Below, piece after piece: positions 1-14,487 of a stretch of DNA of 64,000 nucleotides. Position 1 is the stretch's first letter; the number at the start of each line of letters is the position of its first letter. The stretch covers positions 3,420,665 to 3,484,664 of the forward strand of contig NW_008710049.1 of the NCBI RefSeq assembly GCF_000327385.1. Direction: 5' to 3'. The notes below the pieces were generated by a model. It was not told where the DNA came from. It was given only the letters and a program-made list of their open reading frames with translations, and did no database searches. Source of the DNA: Lottia gigantea. Its lineage: Eukaryota > Mollusca > Gastropoda > Lottiidae. The translations under genes were made by a program, and so were the position numbers.

Positions 1-3000
1 ATCCTCCGTTTCAATTATTCATCTTCAGGCTCTGCCATCAGATTTCAGCCATAAGACTTGCTTTTGCTATTTCTTATTGCTATATATACATATTTAAACA
101 AAACAATGGATACTGTGAAACATAAGTACTTTATCTACATTGAAAACTTTATCATAACTACTAACATAAATAATGCAATATTTCCAAGATATTGAGCTGG
201 GTAGCGTTTCCATTCTGACTTCAGCAAAGAAATACTATTTATAGTTTCTACTATAGAGTAAAATCAGAACTATGAGTAAGAGGAAGAAATCGTGACTGGT
301 TTCAATACATCAATGATACAAGATTCTATCTGTTATTATTACAATATCTAGGTTACCTACAGGAATGTATCAGAATCCAATCAATAATTGCAATCCCAAG
401 TGACCTAATAAAAGTTAGGAACTAAGAGGGTTAAGTGAAGTGGATAGCAATATTCATATTTATCACCTTGCAACATGGGTATTTATCAGATTAAGCTTAC
501 TTCTTTTTAATGCCTAAGCAGACATCACATAGCAATAAAAAGATAGAATTTATGAATTTCCATTAAAAATAGCCTCGAAAATTAAAAGGGCAACCACATT
601 TAACATCACAGACTTAATCAGTAAACTTTTTTCAAGGCCTCAAGCCTGAATTTATATCTCCTTTTTATCATGAGTTTATTATTATGAATCATGAAATCTT
701 CATTACACCCACAACTTGTTTCGACCACTTAATCAGGCCAGACAGTACAACATACATAACTGAGCAACATACACAAAATTCATTGGAGTCAAGTTTCTCA
801 GTTCACATTGACAAGAAAACGCTAATTAAATCATAGGAGATACTCTGTCAATCTATTTCCTCATTAAAACTAGAAATACTTATCATGTAACTCTCAAATT
901 AAACACATTACAATTCTAATCAAGTTTGGCTAGTCTAGCTAGAAGGTGGAAATTAGATTTATGACGAACTTTCTGCATAAGGTGAAACTAAATTCTTCTC
1001 AGACTGATTCATAATGCATGACTTGATTATTCAAAATATTTTTATGGGCGATACATGTAGGTTAATGAAAGTGTTTCTTTAATATTGATGTTATATTTAA
1101 TTTTGTACCTACATCCATATAAGTAAGTATAGATACCAGTTCCCTTGCATATAGAAAATGTAAAACTTAGAAATTATAGTGGTAATTTTCACAGCATTAA
1201 TGCCAACCTTCTCTTGAAGCAGGTGAAAGCTTCCGCTAACTGTTATATCACTTTTCATGCAAAAGAAAAACCAAATTCTAAGAGGTTCTTTGTTTTTCTA
1301 CATAAAAATCAGTGATACCATCATCAAATTAACAGACCACACAAACAACCCAGTTGTAATTAACAATCTCATACTGCACGAGCTCTACTTCAAGAGTGTA
1401 TGAATGGCACTTTGGTATGCTACCTTAAGTACAGTGTGTAATTAAATGTTGTAAATTATCAAGGATATGGCTTGTATCTTTTTCTGATTAAACATTTCAA
1501 ACAATTTCCAGTGAGTACACAAAAACATGTATACAGGTATTCTGTAATTTAATGTTAAATATCAAGGATGATGAATGTGCTTCTTAAACTCCTAGTAAAT
1601 TTCACACAATATGCAAAATTCTTATCTTGTTACATATCTAACTCTCTCTAACAAGCAAAGTTTATAATTTCAGTTGTGTTAACAAATGCCAAATATACAA
1701 TCTTATTGCAAAATATATATTTAGTAAGGGAAAGTAGGATGATTGTGAAGATAAAAGATTGCAGATAAATAAGTCCGTCAAAAGATAATTTTTGGGCTGA
1801 TTTAGCAAAAGGTCAATATATATCTTAGATATGAATCAGATTAATAATGTAAAACCATCTTTTTTATGACTAAGATATTTATAGAGAAACATGTTTGTTG
1901 CCAGTCATCAGATCATAATGTAGTCACTGACCTCCAGATTGTCATGGTTTGATGGTTATTAAGATAGTATCTATTTACCTGCCTAACTTGTATGCAAACT
2001 GTTATCATGATTCAGTGAACCAAATTGAAATGCAATATAATGCTTAGCTTGCAATATAGCATCTCGGTCCATGGACAAGGGAAAATAATAAGCTTACATC
2101 AAGAGAATATCCAAGATTTTTTTTCTTTATAATTCAGATTTTGTTCAAGCAGGAAATGTTTCAACTATTGACAGTCTTTTGCATTAGTGAAGTTCCTGAC
2201 AATAACAATGCCACCTAATTACAATATCCTTCATGTCAGTGAAAAATTGAGGATGACAGATTAAAACATTATTAACAGAAGTATATAGATTGTCAGATCT
2301 GATGTCCATCATTTTGTACTAATAAAAACTTTCTATAGTATAGCCGTCAGGTGTTGAAATACTTTACAAGTTTGTACCTAGTGACCTTATTTCAAACACA
2401 TATTCCTATCAAACACTTGACAATTGTCTCTGAAGAAAACACAATGATTTGTTTTTAATTTGTGCAAAAAGTTTGATATTTTGCCCCACATAATACTGAA
2501 AAGTTTGGACTACATAATAAACCTTCAGCACACAATATATCCCATGATCAAACAGGTCATAATTATCAACAAAATCCAGGGGAAATTTATTCAACTCAAA
2601 CAAACTGCCTCATCAGCTATTCTGACAATATAAATTGAAAGTAGCAGTCATATTGAAAAGAGGGTATAAGATAGACAAGGTCAATATTGGTACAGTTTTT
2701 ATATCAAAATCAATTGTAAAATCTTATCTTCATGGCCTATTCATTACTAGGATCGTTGAGCTTGAACACAAATAGGCTGGTTTTCAACTTATTACGGTAT
2801 AGGGTCCAGATATTTTTATTTTAAGGAATAATATTACTGACTTTTGTAAGTCATTGGTTTTATAAGCTAAAGATGAGAAAGAATGAAGTTCAGCTGTCTT
2901 GAGCTAAAAAGGAAGTTAAATCCACACATAAATCATGTGTGCTACCTTACCATACAAAATAATCATGTCTAAAATCAGATAAAACACTTCAAGATTAAAA

Positions 3001-3637
3001 TCCTTGACTTTGTAGCTAAAAAATTAATTTGTCAAAAGGTCACAAAAACTTAAAAATGAAATTTTGTTTTATAGTTTCCCTGTTTTCAAATACTACTATT
3101 AAGCAGTTAACTAAGAGACACCTTGTTTCTTGTCTTTAATAAAGATGCAAGTAAAAGTTTTTTATCACTAAAGTTAGTCCAAACAGGTGAAATAATATAA
3201 AAGAAAGGTGAGAGAATTAGCAAGGGTAATTACACAATCTTTTCATATCATATACTTCAATACTCCATTGATAAACTACACTGGAAAAACTTCACAGGCT
3301 TAATCGACTATGAATGGGTTTTATAATTAATCCAATTGCTGTTTGATCCTTTAGAATAACAATTTATTAATCCAATTAGAAATTAAGTTACAACACATTA
3401 AATCCTATTTCACTTCCTTACTGCAAAAATTACACCCTTACCAATTCATAAGGATTATCTGGTCAGCTTATGTTTTAGACTTGCTTAAAACATAACTCAA
3501 TATTACAACACTGGAATTGTTGACTAAGTCAGGTAATCAGTTTTATTTGTTCATTCATCACAATCAAGAGTAGTTTAATTTGAAAAAAATATCTTAAAAA
3601 AGCCATCTGCAAGAAAATATTTCATAAATATACTCAC
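1..3637. other. Noncoding stretch, probably intron 1 of the MPKS gene
   Basis: AT-rich sequence without any convincing open frame, splice-bounded exon or tandem repeat. I see nothing else in it. If the MPKS start exon is real, this is the 5' part of its first coding intron. Confidence 0.4.
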
Positions 3638-4790
3638 CGACTTCGGCATCTTGATGTTTTATTTATAGCCGACTTGAAGAATAAGGTAAAAGAATTAAAT
3701 CCAAGAGGTTGAATATCAAACAACCTTCGCCAAACTTCTGTAAGAGAAAATGTAACAAGTTATAACATGTAAAAATAAAAGGGAAGGGACTATAAAGTTA
3801 CCATAATAAAAGGATGATAGTGACCTATTATTGCTAAGAACAAGTAGATAGATAGGTATAGGTAGTGTTTATCAAACAGCCTATACACCTTGATGATCTT
3901 TTTTTCCTTGATTTTCAATCCAGGAAAAAAGCAGATGATGACTGCATGTCATTTGTCAACTTGTCACCATTTAATGAAGTTGTAAACTTGAAAAGGCAAC
4001 CACGCCCCTTAATCCTTTAATTATCAACCTACAAGTCTTTTCATTTAACTGTTTTACCTGTTTTCTACTGAGCCAATCAATTTGTCTACCTTTTTACCCA
4101 GTCAGTGAATTATCAGCTCAACTGGTTTCTAGCCTTACTGTGACTATTTCACCAGACTTGTGGTTTGTTCAGAGTTCATTCAGAAATAAAACACAATCAT
4201 ATACATTCAACCCACTAAAAGCATTATTCATACATTGATTCCGCCAAAACACATAATGACTCATGTTCTATTAGGTTCTAGAAAACTTTTAAAAGCAAAT
4301 AATATTACGAGAACCAATCCGAATGTAATGTCCTCACCTTGTCAAATTTCAATTTGACTTCTCGGTTGACAGCTTTAAATTTCTATTCCCGACTTCTTAA
4401 ATCTATTTACATAAACCCCTTCAGAGCAACTAAATTGACTTAAACGGAAGTATTTGCAGACGAATAATTACTTAGAAGACACTGTCTCCAAACTTGGTCG
4501 ACTAAACAGACCTTTCAACATGCGAGTAGAAATTGGGCGAGTCCGACGGCCAATGATCTTGCCGAATTTTCAACAAAATAACACTAGATTTAGATAATTT
4601 TCATCATAACAGCATTGTTATCTCCATATTTAAATATTATTTTCAAATATTAAAAAAAAATCACCCCATTAGCATTAATTTGAGCAACATACAGTCAAAA
4701 TAAGAACTCACCGAAGTTTAGTTATCACACGACTTTCTTTTAGTTGTGAACCGGTCTACAAAATGGCCGCCACAGGGAGGGACCAAACGT
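3638..4790 (-). CDS. 5' end of an unidentified gene: leader exon plus start exon coding MPKS
   Basis: Two short exons are visible on the minus strand. The first is noncoding: it starts near 4790 in a GC-richer patch containing a GGCGGCCATTTTG (YY1-like) motif and ends at 4712 before a GTGAGT donor. The second, 3737-3638, follows a TTCTCTTACAG acceptor and contains ATG CCG AAG TCG directly before a GTGAGT donor, so it contributes only Met-Pro-Lys-Ser (3649-3638, phase 0). The rest of the gene would lie to the left, and I could not find a second coding exon in 1-3637, which is probably intron 1. Several animal proteins begin MPKS (for example the SUB1/PC4 coactivator), but four residues cannot identify the gene. 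The promoter-like composition and two matched splice sites are the only support. Confidence 0.4.
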
Positions 4791-5306
4791 CATTTGCTCA
4801 ATTCACAGACCCCTCTATACAACATTGCCTCGTTGTGAATCACGCACCTGCTTCCGGTATATAGTAAAAATAGTAAATGGCTCTCGCTTGGAAATTTAAA
4901 TTAATGAATTAAAGCAGATTTTCTTTATATATTTTTTACAAAACAACCTTGAACACAATATTTCTTAGAAACTCAAACATCAAACATAGATTTTGATGCA
5001 AAATTTTGGGTGGAGTGATTTTTCAATTGGTCGACCGAAGTGACTCATTTGACGGATGGCGCACCAATATAAACTATTTTAGGAATTTTTTCCAGGCGCT
5101 ATAATTTTATCCACTATTTGCTCTATTTCTAATATTTGTAGAAATTGTAATATTTGCTGACAATTGTTTATGCGCTATTACTTTTTCATTTGAGTAAGAA
5201 AAAGTGGAAAGTGCTTGACCGTAGGACATAGACTCTGCTTTTAGTCCTAGGTCCTTCGTCCCCAAGAAAATTTGAGAAGGCATGAAGCATAAACCAAACG
5301 ATTCTT

Positions 5307-5951
5307 TTGCCAATACCAAATTCTTCAGTTTATCCTTGTAACAGCCCTTGCTGTCAAACCTGTCCCTTCATTTTACCAACAAATTCTTTCCAAAAAAGAC
5401 GCACAGATTCCATATTTCAAGTAAACGAAAAACTCAACTGCAATAGCAAAAATATTATTTATCTCATTTCTTGCACAAAATGTGACGAACAATACGTTGG
5501 GGAGACAACAAATTCGTTAAGGCTCCGTTTCAATCATCATAAGTCTGACATCAACTTAAAAAAAATTAATAAAACCGTTTCAAAACACTTCAATCAACCT
5601 GATCACCAATTAACAGACCTTAAAATTATTCCCATTGAACAGATATACGAACAACCTGGCATTGATACAAAGAAAATTCGACTCATTCGCGAAAATTATT
5701 GGATAAACAAATTACAAACCATGCATCCTTTAGGAATGAACATCCAAGTTGATTTCCAAATTATACCTTTTGTTATTCAATACAACAATACAGCTGGTCA
5801 AGTTCCCCGAATAATTATCCGTCTTTACCAAGAATTGCAGGAAAAATTTCCAACAATCTTTACAAATGATTTAGTTATCGCCTATACCCGTAATAAAAAT
5901 CTAAATGATATCTTAGTCCGTGGTAGATTACCCCCCATCCACCTTCCATAG
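5307..5951 (+). mobile_element. Penelope-like retroelement fragment: GIY-YIG endonuclease ORF
   Basis: Open frame of 214 codons. Residues about 10-20 hold the Cys-rich lead-in (YPCNSPCCQTCPF) and residues 45-145 the GIY-YIG nuclease domain: IIYLISCTKCDEQYVGETT, then an R..HH...I helix, and near the end RENYWINKLQTMHP. This Cys-rich plus GIY-YIG arrangement is typical of the C-terminal endonuclease of Penelope-like elements. No reverse transcriptase lies upstream, so the copy is a fragment. The C-terminal 60 residues (ending NKNLNDILVRGRLPP) resemble the connector that in full elements precedes, not follows, the Cys-rich block. That order suggests a junction of two partial copies or a permuted unit. 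No introns are seen and host function is unlikely. Confidence 0.7.
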
Positions 5952-7356
5952 GTTTAGTACATTTCCTTTAATTTATATTTTTTATTTATGATAAAACTTA
6001 CCATTGAAGAGTTTCCTCGCAGAAATATCAAACATGTATACTATTTTCACTTAATAAATTATATATATTTATTTTATATGAAATACGCATTCATTTAATA
6101 TAGGACAATTCCTCAGTTTCACCAGTAAAAATGTTTATTATGATTTCCATGGTTATTAATGTTCCTGTTGGAACCAGTATTCTTCTTATATATTTCAGAT
6201 TCGGAAGATAACGAATTTGCATTTCAAATATTCTATATCATTCTTTTAAACTAACTTCACAAACATTGCTCTATCACCAGAGGTTACGCCTACATGCCTG
6301 TGCCTGTGCTTTCGTAACATTGCCTAACCGCAATGTTACAACATAAAATTCCAAACATAACAAGATTTCCAATTTGGAAAGCTGAATATGTGGACACCAT
6401 AATTTAAATCAACGGCATGCCTTTGCAGGATTTCTGCCATTACTCAGGTGCATGAAATATTTGACAAATTGGAAGTAAGACCTTATCAAATTTAGTTTCT
6501 GTTCAGGTAAGCACCGTGTTGTAGCCTATAATGATAAATGATAGAACCGTAGTTCTTCAAGGAATCATGAGAGAATGGAACATCTTGGATGACAATGACA
6601 GGAAAGTTAATCAAAAATGCAACTTCTAAAATAGTTAAGGGATTAAGTTTATTAAGGGATTGTATAGAATTTTTCTAAAATTTTATGTGTATCGGGAACA
6701 CCGACAGTATCGATTTGAACCATTACATTTCAGGCAACAGAGATAAAATATATTCCCTGTACTCAATACATCAATTGTCCAAAGATTGCATTGCGTGAAA
6801 CACTGAGTAACAACATCATGTTTTTTTAGGTTATGTTTTTGCAAAATTGCTTATATTAGTTGGAACTCTAGTAAAATTTTACAGTGTCAAAAAGTATTCT
6901 TAATTAATGGATGAAGTATTTTCTCTTTTTTTTCTACGGCTACTAATCTATCAATAGTAAGGTTAATGATAGCATGGCCGGAGGCAATAAGAAAAAAAAT
7001 AACTTATTCTTCAAATATACCAATACAATATCTGAAATATTTGACCCATAAATCATCGAAACATTGAAAGAATCTACAGGTGTCAATCAGTTTGATTTCT
7101 GTCACTCAAACCATCGATTTCTTGCAGGCATTTGATAACGTAATACTAAATTGTTACATAACCTCGAGATAAAGCTGTATCGATATATCCGAACCTGGGG
7201 CGACTTTTATTGTAATATGTATATATATATTATATTGACCACCTTTTGTTAACTATTATCAAATGTTCATGGTTTATTATGTCCTAACCAATGTCAAATT
7301 AGCTTAAGTACAATGGTAGCATCTTTCATCATGTATATATAAATATATCAGTGACT

Positions 7357-7466
7357 TGACGTCATGACAATTAAAATTTAAGTCTCATCATGTCAATATA
7401 GGCCATTGTGACATATGACGTCACATAAGATGAAAATGTAAAATGACGTCAGCTTATGTGACGTCA
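7357..7466. promoter_or_regulatory. Cluster of four perfect TGACGTCA (CRE/ATF) palindromes
   Basis: TGACGTCA occurs at 7357-7364, 7416-7423, 7444-7451 and 7459-7466, with a fifth partial match (CGACGTCA) near 7488. This 8-mer is expected about once per 65 kb by chance. The second and fourth sites sit in a 13-bp perfect inverted repeat (GACGTCACATAAG at 7417-7429 against CTTATGTGACGTC at 7453-7465). The octamer is the binding site for CREB/ATF bZIP factors. No gene start is visible nearby, so it may be a distal enhancer or simply a palindromic repeat rich in this word. Confidence 0.5.
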
Positions 7467-10400
7467 CATTAGAAACATTCCAGTCCGACGTCACCTACTC
7501 AACTGTTTATGACCTACCTACATCTTTGTTGGACAAAAAAATAACGCCCTGTCAGGGGAATTGGCACTAAAGGAGTTTTGAAGTTTATAACATAACCTTT
7601 AACCTTTCACACTCAATATTATACTAACCTTTACTCATGAGAACTGCGTGAAAATGTAACTCATGATATACCGATCAATAAATACCTATAGATAATAAAG
7701 ATAAAGAACAGAATAAAAATGACGTAAGAAAGATAAGATAAAAGTCAACATAAATGGTGGGAGTCAACTTTGTGATTTGAATATTAAAATATATTCCCAT
7801 ATATAATCACTTTAAAGGGAGGGTAGCGCCATCTTTTTTATCAGTCATACCCTGTCTCAGAAACGAGATTTTTTTTTAAGCCATGCCAATCAGTAATGGT
7901 GTTCATCACCGTCCAGAATTATTCACGTTTGAAAGTTAAAAAGACCAGTTGTTCACAGCCAACACTACCTCGACTTAATGGCTTTGTTGGAATAACTTGT
8001 TTTTTTTTTTAAAAAAATCGACTTATTAAGTCGGGAATGTGATTCGCAATGGTTGTGAACTATGTTGGTGTGTGTAAGAACCATACGTAGTTTCAAGGTC
8101 AAAAAGCTGATTGAGGCAGTGGGAGTGCAGTCCGAAAAACCCTCACCCTACTACAAGCTCCAAACGATAATTATGATGTTTAGTCCTGTAGGAAAGAGCC
8201 TGTAACTAGGGTCAAATTTGTTCGATTCATCGATTATTGCTCTTGAATCAAAGATGAAAGGGCATAGTCAGTAGAATGATGTGAAATGAAAGAGTTTGGT
8301 CTGTAGAGTAGATTGTGTCACTCTATAAACTTTAAGAAAGACTTGTAATGTTGGAAAACGGGTTTGAAACAACACAAAAATATTATCCAGGTTGCTCTAA
8401 CCTTTAATTCAAACTTAGATTTTAGTTGTGACATCTTTTCATCATTCATATTAGTATCGATCCACCGTTAGACCCTACCTCATTCAAGCAATTTCAAATC
8501 CATTTGATATCACTATCCAATGTTCATCCTTCAATAAGGCTTTGCTGGGATTTTCAGTCCGTATTGCCCAGTGCCCCATGATGATACCCATATTTTCGGA
8601 ATTTGGAACCTATGGATGCTGGTTCGTCGAAGGAAGAGGGATGGAACCACTAAGGTATACATTGATTTGGAAGTTTTGAAGCGTCCGTTCCCAAATGATA
8701 AGATTGTCTGTTTGATTTACACTGCCTAGGATCTGATACTCTTTCCAAATGCTCCCAAGATTCCATTGCTATCTTTCCCCATTTCCCCCATGATTATGGC
8801 GCTACTTAAGAAATGGTCCGATTTAAGAATTTATACAATCAGATCTGGATCCCATTTTGAACCATTCAAATACAGCGCCATACATGATGGCATGATATTG
8901 TAGAAGACAATGTATAGGGGATGTAATGTAACGTATTACATTTATAATGATGTAGCATGCATCCACAATACATATAACCGTGGCCTCTTAAAAAGCTCCT
9001 TTGAGTGGACAATTTTCATTTCTATATTGAATTTTGACAAAAATTTCATTGTGATCTCTAAAATCTACGTCGAACGAAATTCATTGAGAAATAGATATCA
9101 AGACAGCACATGTATTACCTGTTACCTGGTTCAGACTTTACACTTAATGTACCACCTGGTGTAGAACACGTGTAAAATATTGCATGTTTTCTCGTCTTAT
9201 CACCCAGTCACGATCCTCTCTGTTAGACTTCATTCTTGCGTAAATATAACCACATGAACTATATATCATAATAGACAAGTTCTAAAATTATCTGGAAAGC
9301 TTGGCACAGATTCCAGAATCGTGAGAAAATACTAAGATGGGGCGTTTTCCTCTGTGTCCCATATTGTTTACAATAGAAGGCATTGAAATTTTACATAAAT
9401 GGTCATTTTTAATCAGATCGATTGATAACAATCGAGTTCAATACTGTCATCAGCCGAGTATTTAAGCGAGTCGCAGATATTTAATGCTCTTTACAGTGAC
9501 TGAACTACCATAGGGATTGGTTGAACCAAAGCCACAGGCCGCCAGATGCTAAGGCCCCACCCCAGAAAAAAATGTAACAATCTATACAATTATTATTTAT
9601 CTAGGCAACCGGCAAATGAGTAAATAGCATTAACTGCACAGGCATTAAATTGATTTACAGAGGGGTCTCAGAATGCAGGAGAGCATATTATGTTTACAAA
9701 AAACCCACTTAAGTCTATGGCTCTTCTTTAGGTACAGTCATTTTGATATATATCTTGCTTTCCTCTTATACATGTATACATTAAATGTCGAAAAGTTTTT
9801 TATGTGAGTTACACAATAATAATCTCTTTGTTTACTACGACGTTTGTAACAAAACCAAGGAAATAAATTTATAAATAAATTAAAAGGGTAAACTTGTATG
9901 ACATTCCTTACATTTCTCATTCATGTTTTTTGTTTTTCTAATTTGTCCACGATCATCTCGTATTTAACACATACATCAAATAATGTCCAGTGACAAATAA
10001 GCTATCATAATTTATTTAACCAATTTAAGTCCGTTACCTTACCCTATTCTGATTCAAAATATCAAGTATCCCAGAAATATAATGGGCAAGATATATAAAC
10101 ATGTTTGCAAATACATTGTATCTGGTTGAAAAAAGGCATTGAAGCACTATAAGTTTATGAAAGTATATATAAGATAAATAAAATTTAAAAACTAAATTTG
10201 TAATATGTGTAAATTCGATGTGATTTCAAATTTTCTGATGTTCTGTAAACTCTTGCCATGGCTGACACTGGGAATACTGAACATTCGGTTAATACATACA
10301 TGAAGCCTACTTATCATTTGTTATTCGTTAAGGTATATTATATCCCTCATAAATTATAAATTGTATTTATCCCCTGATTCTCTTTGAATATCAAAAGAAG

Positions 10401-12659
10401 GTAGTGTGTATTCTAGTTTACCATCCAATTTCATAGCTCTGCTCTGTATATATAGCCTAATTTCTGTTAGTTATAGGCCTTGATCTTACATTTACTCTAT
10501 ACTCTCCTTGTGATGATTCATAATAAAAATCAGTCAATGTGTGTGTTAAACTACCTGGTCTATTGTCTAGTATAATCAGTATAACACATGCCCAAATAAG
10601 GCAGTATATAAGTGTGATATATGAAAAGAAAGTATATGAATGTCAATATTGGTATATTGTAAACAATACTGACTCTACAGGTATATATAAGACAGTATAT
10701 AAAGGCTCTAGTAGTATATCATACGAATAGCTTTCTTCACCATATACATATATACTTACACTTTTAAAAACGTATATAATCTTCTTAACAATTTCATAAT
10801 TTTGTTATGTCCTATTTACTGCCCTTATTAATATCATTAACGATTATCAGCTTCTCGTGGACTGATAAATTTAATTAATGCCACACATCCCTCTGCGACT
10901 GGGTATTATGGGCATCAAAGTGTAAATTATTGGATCAGTCAGTAGTAGCATTTTGCATTGTCTTCTGCTATATAGGCGATTAGGTGCCAAAATTTAGAAC
11001 CACCCTAGGTCAAGAAACATTTCGACAGTCTATACTTTTCAACATATATTTCCAACCACCTTCCACCTGTCAGATGGAGAACTATACAGGTATGACGTGG
11101 TTCTGGACCCGAAAATCAACCTTCCTATTCATTATATTTATAGACTGTTTTTTTTAAAACCTATATACCTCAGTCGTTCTGGTTGTAAAAAATAAGTCAG
11201 TTAGTTTTGACCTTATTGTACTCAGCTTTAGACAGTGAAGCGATTAGGCTAGAGGGAAGGGGTCATTGGACCTATTTTCTCAAAAGGCCACGAAAAATCA
11301 GCTATTTGAACCTTGAGAAATAAACTCTAATAATATTCTCAATAGTCTACACTGGTAGACCACAACCTGACAAATAAAGACTCAGAGTGTGACTTTAAAC
11401 ATTAGCAAATAATGTAAAGAACATAAATAGACAGATCGCAAGGTATGATAATATATTGTAACGTTTGAAATATTTTACCACAATAAATCCACTTAATACC
11501 TTTTCTAACAAGGTGCGCAATTTTTACTCTAAGTAGTCCGTTGCTAGTAAGAAAAGTCAGAAATTAAAGGTAAGGAAGGCTACTGTTAAGAGATCTCTTG
11601 TTTTTTGTGGATAAACATGGTATTCCTTTCCCTTAATTGAAATAACTTTTGTATCATCAAGGCCTACCATTAATAGGAGGGAGGGGGTGTTACAAAGCCG
11701 GGTAATGCTCTCGGTAGAAGTTGGTCGACAACAGGCCACTATAGATATCATAATATGTAAATAGGTAAGTCAACGGGATTGTTCAGATAACACGTGATCT
11801 ACTGGTGAGAGGTATGATAAGGTGAAATTAAATCTAATTCATTATTCTCCAAAATTAAGCCAATCAATTAGAACTCCTCTTTAGATTTAAACACCTGTAA
11901 AATGTGTTCAGTTCTATCTGTATGGAAGGCGATTGTTGCCAAAACCTAGATAAATGAAGATAGGAAATCGAAAGATAGCTGAATTACTTATTACATTTTA
12001 TGCAGACTATAGTATTGTAATTATATTGCTAACCATTTTCCACTTGGCTTTAATATTTTCCTTCCTTAACTTTTAATGACTTCAGGCATTGAGGTGTTAT
12101 TGAGCATGACAAGATTTGATTCAGTCAGCGTTTTATTTTATCTGGGTCTAGATAGGTTCATAGTAAAGTTTATACTATTTTTATGAATAAGTTTGAAGTA
12201 TCTAGGTATACTATACTACCAGATAATATTATATATTATATATACACCCCATACACTATAAATATACAGTAAGATGCGTCTTAGTGTGAATATTCACCAT
12301 AAATTACTACAAATCAGCATGCCGGACACGACAATATACGTTGACAGGAGATTCATGATGAGCAGGACACAGTTTTGAGCTATCTTTTCTACCCACGAAG
12401 GATCACCTGCACCATGATCATGTCATCGTCAATCAATACATCAGTACATAATATATGCACAGTTCATGACAAGATGTTCCTATACTTAACCTTTCACAAG
12501 AGTTCAAACGTTATAGGTAATTTTTATCAAATAGTTTAAATATTTCAGATCACTACAAATCACAGGGACTGTTGTTTAAAATGAACTATTTTATTTGAAG
12601 TGGTATTTATGTTTGATATTTAGCATTGATTTTCATATTGGTTTTAGTTTCATAGTAAA

Positions 12660-12830
12660 AATTCTGTCTCGTCTTGTAAATTCTGCCTCGTCTTGTAAAT
12701 TCTGTCTCGTCTCGTCTTGTAAATTCTGTCTCGTCTCGTCTTGTAAATTCTGCCTAATCTCGCCCTGTACTCGCCTCATCTCGTTTTGTTATATTCTGTC
12801 TCGTCTTATATTTCTCGTATTGTCTAGTTT
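12660..12830. repeat. Small minisatellite, GTCTCGTCTTGTAAATTCT units
   Basis: Several imperfect head-to-tail copies of a 19-24 bp unit built from CTCGTCTTGT and AAATTCTG. The open frame across it (SSCKFCLVSSCKFCLV) is a by-product of the repeat and not a gene. Confidence 0.85.
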
Positions 12831-14487
12831 TTCTGTTTATTCACTAGCTGACAACTGTCAAAATAGCTATGAGAGGCTGGAATAGAGGCAGAAGTTTCGG
12901 TCTATACTCTGCTATGTATGAAGTCTATTAAGACTATAAGTGATTAATTTCACCAAAGTTCGAATTTTACTTTATACAAGTGTATATTTTTATTCAATGT
13001 TCAGTAAACTTCATGCTATCACCAAGCGCAGTGTCGTACCAACTTTTAAAAAAGAAAAAAAAAGATAGCCTACCTATAAATACAAAAGTAACTTCGAGGC
13101 CCTGTGATGAATATATGCTAAAAGATTAACTGAGATAAATTTACGATGTCCTAAACTGTAGATAACCGAGCTGTAATCTGGTTGTTAGGTGGAATTAGGG
13201 TGGATCTGTTAATGTGGGTGTTATTATTTCTCACCAGTTTGTCACATTACAGGTTTTTCACAGTTAAACATGAAATTATGCTTGTCCAATTATTCATTCT
13301 ATGACAAGAGGTGTGTAGTGGTCATATGAAAATGCATAATAATGTTAAGTGTAGGAGTGTCAAGTGACTACAGAATGTCACAGGTGTCAGATAGACCGAA
13401 AAAATATCATTCTAGGAAAAGATTCCAATGAGATCACATTCTTATCATCGGTGTTTCCAGGAATCATTGGGACGAAGTAGGGACACATATTTGCCAAAGG
13501 GGTTGGCCACACGGGAAAATTTTGTGAGGGTGGGGTAGACTCTGTATAAACGACACTGATTCTGATTCTTTAAAGTGTAGACGAAACCTTGTCTTTATAA
13601 TCTACATAGCATTGCATGTCTTTAATGACACTTAATAGAGGAAGTAGTATAAGGACGTAAACTCCCATTTTTATATCACTACTTTAGTTGTACATTGTAA
13701 CAAGATATGCTATTGTTGAAATGCATTATGAATTGCAACCGTCTTATGATACACCTCATGAGATATACTGTTATATATACCCTTGTTGAAATATAGGTCA
13801 AATATCTTCAAGATGGTATAAAAACTCAAGGTAAAAGTGAAAGAAAAGACAAAATAAATGTTGATATAATATTTGATATATTTTAACAACTCATAGTATA
13901 TTCATTGAATATAAAAATTAGATTTATGTGTGTCAACAAATTTACCAGGAGTATATAGTAAAATCACTTGATAGTGTGCTGAATTATACTTTATTCAATC
14001 TCATCCTATTCATTTACAAATCTCTATTGCTCTCTCTTTTGAACCCTTTTGTAAATTCAGGTCACAAGACCAACCCCAGTAGTTTTCACAAAGCAAGGGC
14101 AATAAATGTCGCACTGAATTAATTATAAATATGAAATCACATGTTTGCATTTTTATAAAGGAGCGTATAGTTTGAATTGAAATGCATATAACTCGATGCT
14201 GCTTTCCTGCACCCTGCAAGGAAAGTGAAGAAGACAAGTACATGTACTGTGCAGAATTGAACAATTCTAAATCAACCAATTTGACTCATACTTACTAAGT
14301 TCTGCTATTGTATCTTGATAATTAATCATGAATGTCCAATGTTGAATCCGGCTTCGAAGAGAAATATCCAAATTCAGAGAATTCACATCCGGTACTTCAA
14401 ACCAGAATGAGATAGCAACACATCCTGAACTTCCGAAGGTCCTGTGTTAGGAGATCCTAGTCCTTAGCATATCAACAAACATAATTT

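Larger units (their letters stand above)
5952..14485. other. Gene-poor intergenic DNA
   Basis: No exon series could be assembled on either strand. Open frames here are short and lack splice context or recognisable motifs. The stretch holds a partial copy of the palindromic MITE family near 6673-6728, the TGACGTCA cluster at 7357-7466, a small minisatellite at 12660-12830 and a dispersed repeat at 12846-12905. Each is listed separately. Confidence 0.5.
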
